Shown: piece after piece, positions 57,501 to 64,000 of the stretch
Numbering within the stretch: the first letter of the stretch is position 1
How the letters are laid out: every line of letters begins with the position of its first letter
NCBI GenBank assembly: GCA_030761205.1
Contig: JAULJL010000029.1
Coordinates: forward strand, 441,501-505,500
DNA length: 64,000 nt
Reading direction: 5' to 3'
Source: Fremontodendron californicum
Taxonomy: Eukaryota > Streptophyta > Magnoliopsida > Malvales > Malvaceae
Made by a program: the position numbers and the translations under genes
Notes under the pieces: generated by a model
The model's database searches: none
Seen by the model: the letters and a program-made list of their open reading frames with translations, nothing else
Told to the model about the DNA's origin: nothing

Positions 57501-60500
57501 TGTTTAGGTAATTTGGTGATGCAGAATGCAAAAAAGCTGATTGAGGAATTAGCATACTTAAGGTTTTATTTTGTTACTTTGTTGTATTTATGGGGCTTGT
57601 ATTTTACATTTATCTTAGGTTAGTATCTTAATTGGTTTTTCTTATCCTATTAGGCCTTGTTTAAGTTTAGTTTGCTAGTTTTCTATTTGGACTTGAGTAT
57701 TTCAGAGTCCTACTTGAATAAGAGTTCTAATTCTTTTAGGACTAGGGTTGCTATAAAATTCCATGTATCTTTCTATTGAATTACAGGTTATTGTGAGAGA
57801 TTTTTCAGCATTATGGCTATTGTGATTGTGTGATACTACGATGCAATCAACCTCCGGTGTAACTCCTAAGGAACACTAGTTGTGATGCTTAGGTTTTAAT
57901 TTATCTTGATTGTGTGATGCAGCCAAGAATTCCTTGTTAAGGAATCAAATAAATATCCTGTTGCACATTTGAAGGTTTCAAAAAATTCACTTTTCTTAGT
58001 TAAGTAGTGTTATATCCCAAATTAATTTGCATGAATATTTGGTGTTACCTTATATTCAAGGTGTTTTTTATTGCCAATAAGTTTTAGAATGGATGCTTTT
58101 ACTGAAAATAATTCAGGTGCCGATGCAAGTGGCAAGAGTCGCTCAAGATAATTAAAGCTAGAATCAAGACAGAACAGCTTGAGTCAAGCTAAGAAAGATA
58201 AAGCTAAAATTAAGCTATGACTGATTGAAGAAGGTATCAGTGCATATAGTTGCACATTTCTTGTACATAAGTCACTCCTAAACTTGTGTAATTGGTCTAA
58301 GAAGACAAACAGAAATGATCAATGGATTTCTTTCTCTTAATGTTGAAAGATAAAACACAGAACACAGTCAGTCAACTTTAATTTGCTTTAACAAAGTGTT
58401 AGAATTCAAGTGGTATGTTTTCCTGTTTGTCATTTGTTTCTCTCATGTCAATGGTTCTATTCGACCTACACACAAGGAGTATGAAGCAGTGTCACACATT
58501 GATTTGGTTTGGGAATCATGGCTCTATATCTGAATTGAAACCTCCCTCATCTCTCCACTTATTGCTAATTGGATTTAGTTGGTAGTTTAACACTAAGGCT
58601 ATACCCAAAAATAAAGTTGTCTTAAATGCAAATAAACAAAACCAATCTAGGATTAACTAAAATTATAGTAAAAAAATATTGAAGTAGTCAATCAAGAGTT
58701 TAGTAACAATATCATCAAATTATAGTAAAATGTATGGAATATAATACAAAACAGTAATCACCTCACAGATTCTTTGAAGGGTAAATGGCGGGCCCTCGGT
58801 AAAACAATGAAGCTCTGCAAAGAAGGAAAAAATATTATAATACTAGAACAAGATGAGATTACAAATAACAAAAGTTTGAAACAATTGCTTCACAAAATCA
58901 AAGTAGACTCTAAATACTAATAATGAATGCACAAAAAATTCACCAAAAAAGGAGAACACAAGAATCATCTCAGCTTTCCATCATGGTTTCTCCTCCATCC
59001 CATTATAAATACAAATATGCATGTTTGCTATTATCATTATACCTTCTCATGACTAATAAGATTTGTTTTATATGTTAGTTGCAGGAGGTAGTTATTCAGA
59101 ATTTTTGATGGGTAACGAAAGTGCTGAAAACAACCAGCAATTAACACTTGATGATCTAACAAACGAATGAAAGTTAAAACAGTCAAAAGGAAACAGAAAC
59201 ACCATTTTCTCACTTTCGTATTTTCAAAAAGCTATAGAGAGAGAGAGACCAGATTATTCTTTATTTAATCACCTACAATCCAGAATTTGGACTTCAGTGT
59301 AACCACCACTTAAAGATCATTACACTTCCATCCTTTATAACATTAGGTAATCCCTTCTAGGGTAGTCACTAGAAATGTAATATGCTTCTACAAGAAAAGT
59401 TCTTGCTATTTGCCTGCTGAAGAATAAAATGAGAGAAAGATTTAAAGGTATCCCTATGAATATCATCTGATGCCATAGCAGCTCCTTCAAAACACAAATT
59501 CAACCTTGTCAAGAAATTCACATGCAGCAACAAGAAACAAGCAGCCCACAACTTGCAAATGCCTGGGTAATTTTAGAGATGGAAAGCAGAAATGTTAAAT
59601 AAAAGTAACAAGGGAGAAGTGGAAAGAGGCAACTGACACGAATGGAGGATGTAATAATGGGCTTCCTTAGGCACTTCTAGTATGATCCTCCCCTCCAACA
59701 CAAATAGAGTTCAAGAGAATGTTCATGGCTTAATGCAACAGCTAAACTAAGGTTGTAAGATTTTATGAACAATGGTAATTTAAAATTGAAAAACAGAGGC
59801 TCTAAAACGGCAACAATTACAAAAGTATAACACAACTCCACAACTCTCCTACAAAGAAAGCACTTCCAAACATGAACCATTTTCAACTTGTTATCCTAAA
59901 GTAATTTGGAAACCAACAAGAAGCAAGATTACCTTATCCTTAGATCATACATCTTATCTTTTAATCTCCTATAATTATGCTCATGTTATCAGAGGAAGAC
60001 ATCCCTGAATTGAATAACTCAAAAGCACTTATTTTAACTTCAACATTTCGCTCCATTTCCTTTCTGATTGTTCTTATAAAATGTTATCGTCTTCTAATGA
60101 ATGTTCTATGTGTTTTTTTGTAATAAGTTTGTTGCTCTATCACAAAGGACTTTGCATCTAGGTCTCAAACTTATTTTGACATGATAGAACATTGGTGCGA
60201 GTATGAGTTATGTGTCTAGCATAACAATAGAAATTCAAACTCAGCTCCTTAACTCAAACACTTAATTTATATTATCACACCGTAAATCTTGATGAGAGTT
60301 TGGATTTTCAGGTTTTGGAAAATTCACCTTCCTTTCAAAAGGGCAGGGCGTGGCAGAGCAGGGTCGGGGTAGTATTGCCCCAGCCGGGGTTGGGGCGGGT
60401 TCTTAATTGAACAAACCATAGTCGAGGTAGGACGGGGTAAGAGTATTTGATGGTCAAGTCAGGGGCAGCACAGGCAAAAATCCACCTGCCCAGCCCCATT

Positions 60501-63500
60501 GCATCCCTATCTAATATATATGTGCTTAAGACTTAAGAGTTAAGAGATTTGGGTTTTGTCTTTTCATTTTTGTTTTTCAGATCATTTTCTTCTCATCTTG
60601 CCATTTCTATTCTTTTCTTGTAAGATGAAATCTCAAGCCATTTCACTCCACCTTACCTTGCCATTGTCAGTGATTTTTCCACCGCCCTTGCTCCTGTGTT
60701 GTGCCACCATCCTTTCAACTGTGTGTGGCTATGTGTGTGCGTATGAGACAGAGAAAGAGACATTTAAAGTCGAGAATGCAATTTGGCATTGCTGTTACAA
60801 CTTGAAGAAAGAGAAGAGGTGCTATAAAGTGCTCATTTCTTGGAATACTTTCCAAACTGAAAAACGGAGTCCTACCACTTGCAAAATTATTGTCCTTTAA
60901 GAGTAACATTTCATCTTGCGCTTGTAGATTATTCCACTTCACAAAGAACCTTGCACCTTGGGTCTATTGTTTTGTTGTCATGGTTGTTCTCGAGAAGTAT
61001 TACAATCATCTTCATAGAGCATAATCTCTGGAAAACTTCATTACGCTAGAGAGGAAAGTCATGCTTGATAAGTGCTCCAAATATACAATAAAAAACTAGT
61101 TGTCTGAAATTGAACTTTATTTATAATAGTCCTTCTCCTTTTGTAATAAGAGTTTTCATACTATGATCAATTCTTACAGCCCCTCGAACCATAACTAGTT
61201 ATGTAGAGTGATTTTCCAAAAATATTTTTCAAAAATGGAGGTGGGAAGCGTGAAACCTATCCAGCCATTTAACTGGAATGGCGTGGCCATTGTTCACATT
61301 ACTTGCTCCCTCATTCAAAGCTACTAGTCAATGGCTAATAACTTAAATGAAGGAAACTAATAACTTAAATGAATTAAAAACAATTCTTATGACAAATGAA
61401 AAGAAATTAAAAAGCCAGCCCAACTTCATTACAATTCCTTTCATCCTCTTTCTCTTTCTCTGAGTTCTCTCTTTCCTTCTATGTTCACCAGGTAAATAAC
61501 TTCATCGGAAAAGCAGTCTACTACATTCAAATTCATATAATTAAAATCAGCAGCAGCACCAAAAGATCAAGAAATCCAAATGGGTTAATTACACACTTGG
61601 TACCCGAACTATAGTCAAATATTCAATTTGGTACCTAAAATTTAAAAATGTGCAATTAGGTAATTGAACTTTGCTTCTGCTTATCAATTTGCACATGAGA
61701 TTAACTCCATCAGTCAAATGGGTGATGTGCCCAAAAACAACCATTAAGAATGCTGACTTGTGTGTAAAATGCAACATCATTTTTTCATTTTTATTTTTGA
61801 TTTTTTTTAAAGAAAATTGTTTTTTGATTTTTTTATAAAAAAATCCAACAAAAAGAAAAGCTAAAAATTCAACAAAAAATAAAAATCAAAGGCTATAAAG
61901 ACAGAAAAAGGGGGGGAGAGAGAGAGAGAAAAAAGGGAGGGGGAAGGCTGGCCAATGCCGTTCTGTCCTGGCCCAATTGGTGATCTGCCTAGCTCAAGGC
62001 AAATTGACAATGATCAGCCTCGGGCCAGCCAGCCCTCCCCCATCCCTCTTCTCTTTCTTCCTTTCCTCCATTTCCCTCCCTTTCCTTTCCCCCATTTTCT
62101 CTCTCTTCCCTTTTTTTGAATTTTCTTTGTTTTCTGAATTTTCTTTTTTTTTAATTCAGAAATAAAATTTTCAGAAAAAAACCAATCAAAAATTTTTTTA
62201 AAAAAATGATGTGGCATTTTTAAACACAAAGCGTGTTTTTATTGGTTGTTTTTGCACACATCACCCATTTGATTAGCAACGTTAATCTCATGTGCAAACT
62301 GATATAGAAGCAAAGTTCAGTACCTAATTGCATTTTTTAAACTTTATGTACCAAATCAAACATTTGACTATAGTTAAGGTACTATGTGTAATTAACCCGG
62401 TCCAAATTCAAAATCCTCTCTCATAACCTCAAAACCTTCTCTTTTTATTTCCAATTTTATTAGCCAATAAACAGACCTTAATTACCAATCCTAACGACTA
62501 AACTCTTTTTTTTTTTAAGAACAAAAAAGAAAATAATGAGTAAATCAATGACACCAAGCTAATGCAGTTTATATAACAAAGTCATTTGCATTAGATTAAA
62601 TTGTTGAAATCATTAGCATATATTGAAATCATACTCAAAAGAAATGAACCAAATCCATCCACATCTTCAGTTTCCTCTCCCAATAACCCCAAATTACTGA
62701 ACATATTCCCCCCCCCCAAAAAATCTCATGGCCCCTCTCCCTCTCACACCGTACCTCACAAGATTCAATCCCTCTTCCAAACCCTCAATGCACTCACTCT
62801 CATGAATCACATTGCTGATGTCAATATATAATAGATTTGCGCCAAACATGAAGCATTTGCTTAAGTTTCAAAATAAATACTTGACAATAATTGATCCAAA
62901 CAAGCCAAATTTTAATGTTACAATCATTTTGTGTACCATTGGAGCACCATCAGATATTTGCTTAATTTTCTAGATATAATGGAGGATTTCCATAAAGACT
63001 TTTAGCATTGTGATTGGGGGTGGTGTCTCATTCTTCCGTTTTTACAAATGCGATGGCTTTGTTTAAATTAAAGAGAAAGGGATGCAAAGGTTTATTTTGT
63101 CTTGTGTTTGTTTGAGGAAGGATGTTTCTGTTTGGTTCCAAGAAAGTTGACTTTTTCTTTTTTCTTTAATTTTTATTTCAATTAGTTTTTTTCATTTTTA
63201 TTGATTAATTCAAAAGATTATTATTACGTAAGAAATAGCCACATGGATTGACATGTGGTAGCTGACAAGGTTTTATTCTACCAACCCTAACCCTAAACCC
63301 TTCTACAGATATTGACTCGACCACAGCATCTGTATCATATGCAGAAATAACATAACATCACACTCTTCCTTTCCTATAGCAGGGAAAAAAGTAAAGAACG
63401 AACAAGCTTAAAAGAAAATATGAAAAAGTTGAGAATTCCTTAAATTTTGAAATAGCAATCTAGATTATCTTTAGGTTTTCCATTAAATTTAACAACTCAA

Positions 63501-64000
63501 TTGAGCAAGTCAGCTCAGTGTGTTATGGATCTGTCTTACTTCTTGCTTTAACCAAGCCTACCTAATCAACATCATAAGATGAGTTCAAAAAAAAAAATTG
63601 AAAAAAAATATGAAATGCTCCAAGATAAATCAAAATACAAGGGTCTCGAGTTTTGTCCAATACCTAAGAAAAGTCAAAAAATTCAAAACAATATTGGGTA
63701 TTTTCAACCGCATTCGTGATTCATAAATCACATGAAAGCCCACTTGTACACATCTATAAAAATGCCTCTGCAGAAAAGGCAAATTTCTTGTCTGCATCCA
63801 AGCTCAAGTAAAAGAGCAATAGCAATACTTGAGCATAGATTCATGTACTACTGGTGTGCTCACAGACCCCTCATAATCAACGTTGCTAAGTTTGTTTTTC
63901 CTCCTAACTTCCTAAGATCACATGGATGCTTTAATATGCCAATTTTACTTATATTTGGGATGGATAAGAAAAACATGGTTTAGAAAGTACCTTCATCTAG
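54504..64000 (-). CDS. Protein phosphatase 4 regulatory subunit 2 (PP4R2-like), 3' part
   Basis: Four coding pieces on the minus strand join in frame: 64000-63991 (end of an exon, CTAGATGAAG, then gt), 58814-58762, 56006-55944 and 54782-54504 with the stop. They encode LDE, ELHCFTEGPPFTLQRICE, LLAARSIYPNLSKLALALEK and a last exon starting NLLVTSTLTVCTKSYPQ. That exon ends in an acidic tail (GDRDEIMTEVEEADINEM; IDMDGFQEMVG). All junctions are GT-AG and phases agree. The order and wording match plant PP4R2 C-terminal halves as I recall them. PP4R2 scaffolds the PP4 catalytic subunit in a nuclear complex that dephosphorylates DNA-repair and RNA-processing targets. The 5' exons lie beyond the window. 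The introns are long (about 5.2, 2.8 and 1.2 kb) and repeat-bearing. Confidence 0.85.
57500..57990. repeat. LTR-like segment in a PP4R2 intron
   Basis: A T-rich stretch is followed by gttgctataaaattccatg (TATA-like, near 57747) and a leader with repeated attgtgtgatgc/actacgatgc words. This resembles the U3-R-U5 layout of a short LTR. No partner LTR or clear ends were found. Confidence 0.3.
60320..60515. repeat. GC-rich transposon-like tract in PP4R2 intron
   Basis: ggcagggcgtggcagagcag, gccggggttggggcgggt, then cacctgcccagccccattgc and atccctatcta form an inverted G-rich/C-rich pair. This kind of pairing is seen at the ends of some plant hAT-type MITEs. Boundaries and duplication are unclear. 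Confidence 0.3.
61582..62398. mobile_element. Mutator-like MITE with long inverted ends in PP4R2 intron
   Basis: The left end gggttaattacacacttggt and the right end (complement gggttaattacacatagtac) start inverted arms of about 150 bp. These include gactatagtcaaat / atttgactatag and a ggtacc-type word. Flanks aatccaaat and ggtccaaat agree at seven of nine bases, suggesting a decayed 9-bp duplication as made by Mutator-like elements. The centre is purine- or pyrimidine-rich (61900-62130) with no transposase; frames there are low-complexity. Confidence 0.65.
62399..63990 (-). other. Remainder of the long PP4R2 intron, no feature recognised
   Basis: The sequence is AT-rich with a C run near 62710. 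The frames at 62601-62831 and 63732-63983 show no family signature. The intron ends on the gt next to the exon at 63991. Confidence 0.4.

Noticed and set aside
60556..60900. Possible secreted or membrane 114-aa protein
   Set aside because: Its hydrophobic start looks signal-like, but it lies inside a PP4R2 intron on the other strand, shows no family motif and has no supporting gene structure.

Overview
The window is nuclear DNA of a flowering plant, most likely a eudicot. It is AT-rich, its genes have several exons with GT-AG introns, two host genes have clear plant orthologues, and most of the rest is plant-type transposon sequence of nested ages. Nothing in it fixes the species. No tRNA, rRNA or CRISPR array was found. 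All calls were made by eye from sequence and recalled family knowledge; no database was searched.

Layout from left to right: a decayed Ty1/copia element with its 3' LTR (about 560-4567); a small inverted-repeat element (4909-5298); a broken metacaspase fragment (5528-5811) and an antisense LINE fragment (5995-6690); repeat-bearing, AT-rich intergenic DNA to 13332; and an 18.2-kb CACTA (En/Spm) transposon (13333-31528) with CACTA termini, a TTT target duplication and decayed tnpA-type and TNP2-type genes on the minus strand. An AT-rich diverged tandem repeat flanks it. Then come the complete gene for the m6A-writer subunit MTB/METTL14 (34118-40380, plus strand, six coding exons, about 1171 aa), a 5'-truncated LINE (41113-42898), a broken gypsy gag split by a solo LTR (44234-47190), a decayed hAT transposon (about 49080-53992), and the 3' part of a protein phosphatase 4 regulatory subunit 2 gene on the minus strand (54504 to beyond 64000).

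The standout is a young, structurally complete but non-autonomous LTR retrotransposon (15314-24377) inside an intron of the CACTA tnpA-type gene. It has 1.87-kb LTRs that differ at only about 18 positions by eye, a perfect 5-bp target duplication, a tRNA-Asp-like primer site of the Athila/Tat kind, and a polypurine tract. It has no protease, reverse transcriptase, RNase H or integrase. It carries a remnant gag ORF and two intact cargo ORFs. One is a 178-residue protein whose basic arm and Cys cluster resemble the nucleic-acid-binding proteins of plant flexiviruses. The other is a full-length, intronless LOG-type cytokinin-activating enzyme. A duplicated block of element sequence brackets the cargo. 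A strong splice donor in the LTR leader and acceptor-like sites just before both cargo ORFs suggest expression from spliced subgenomic RNAs. A solo LTR of a related family at 44844-46641 shows that the lineage has been active more than once here.
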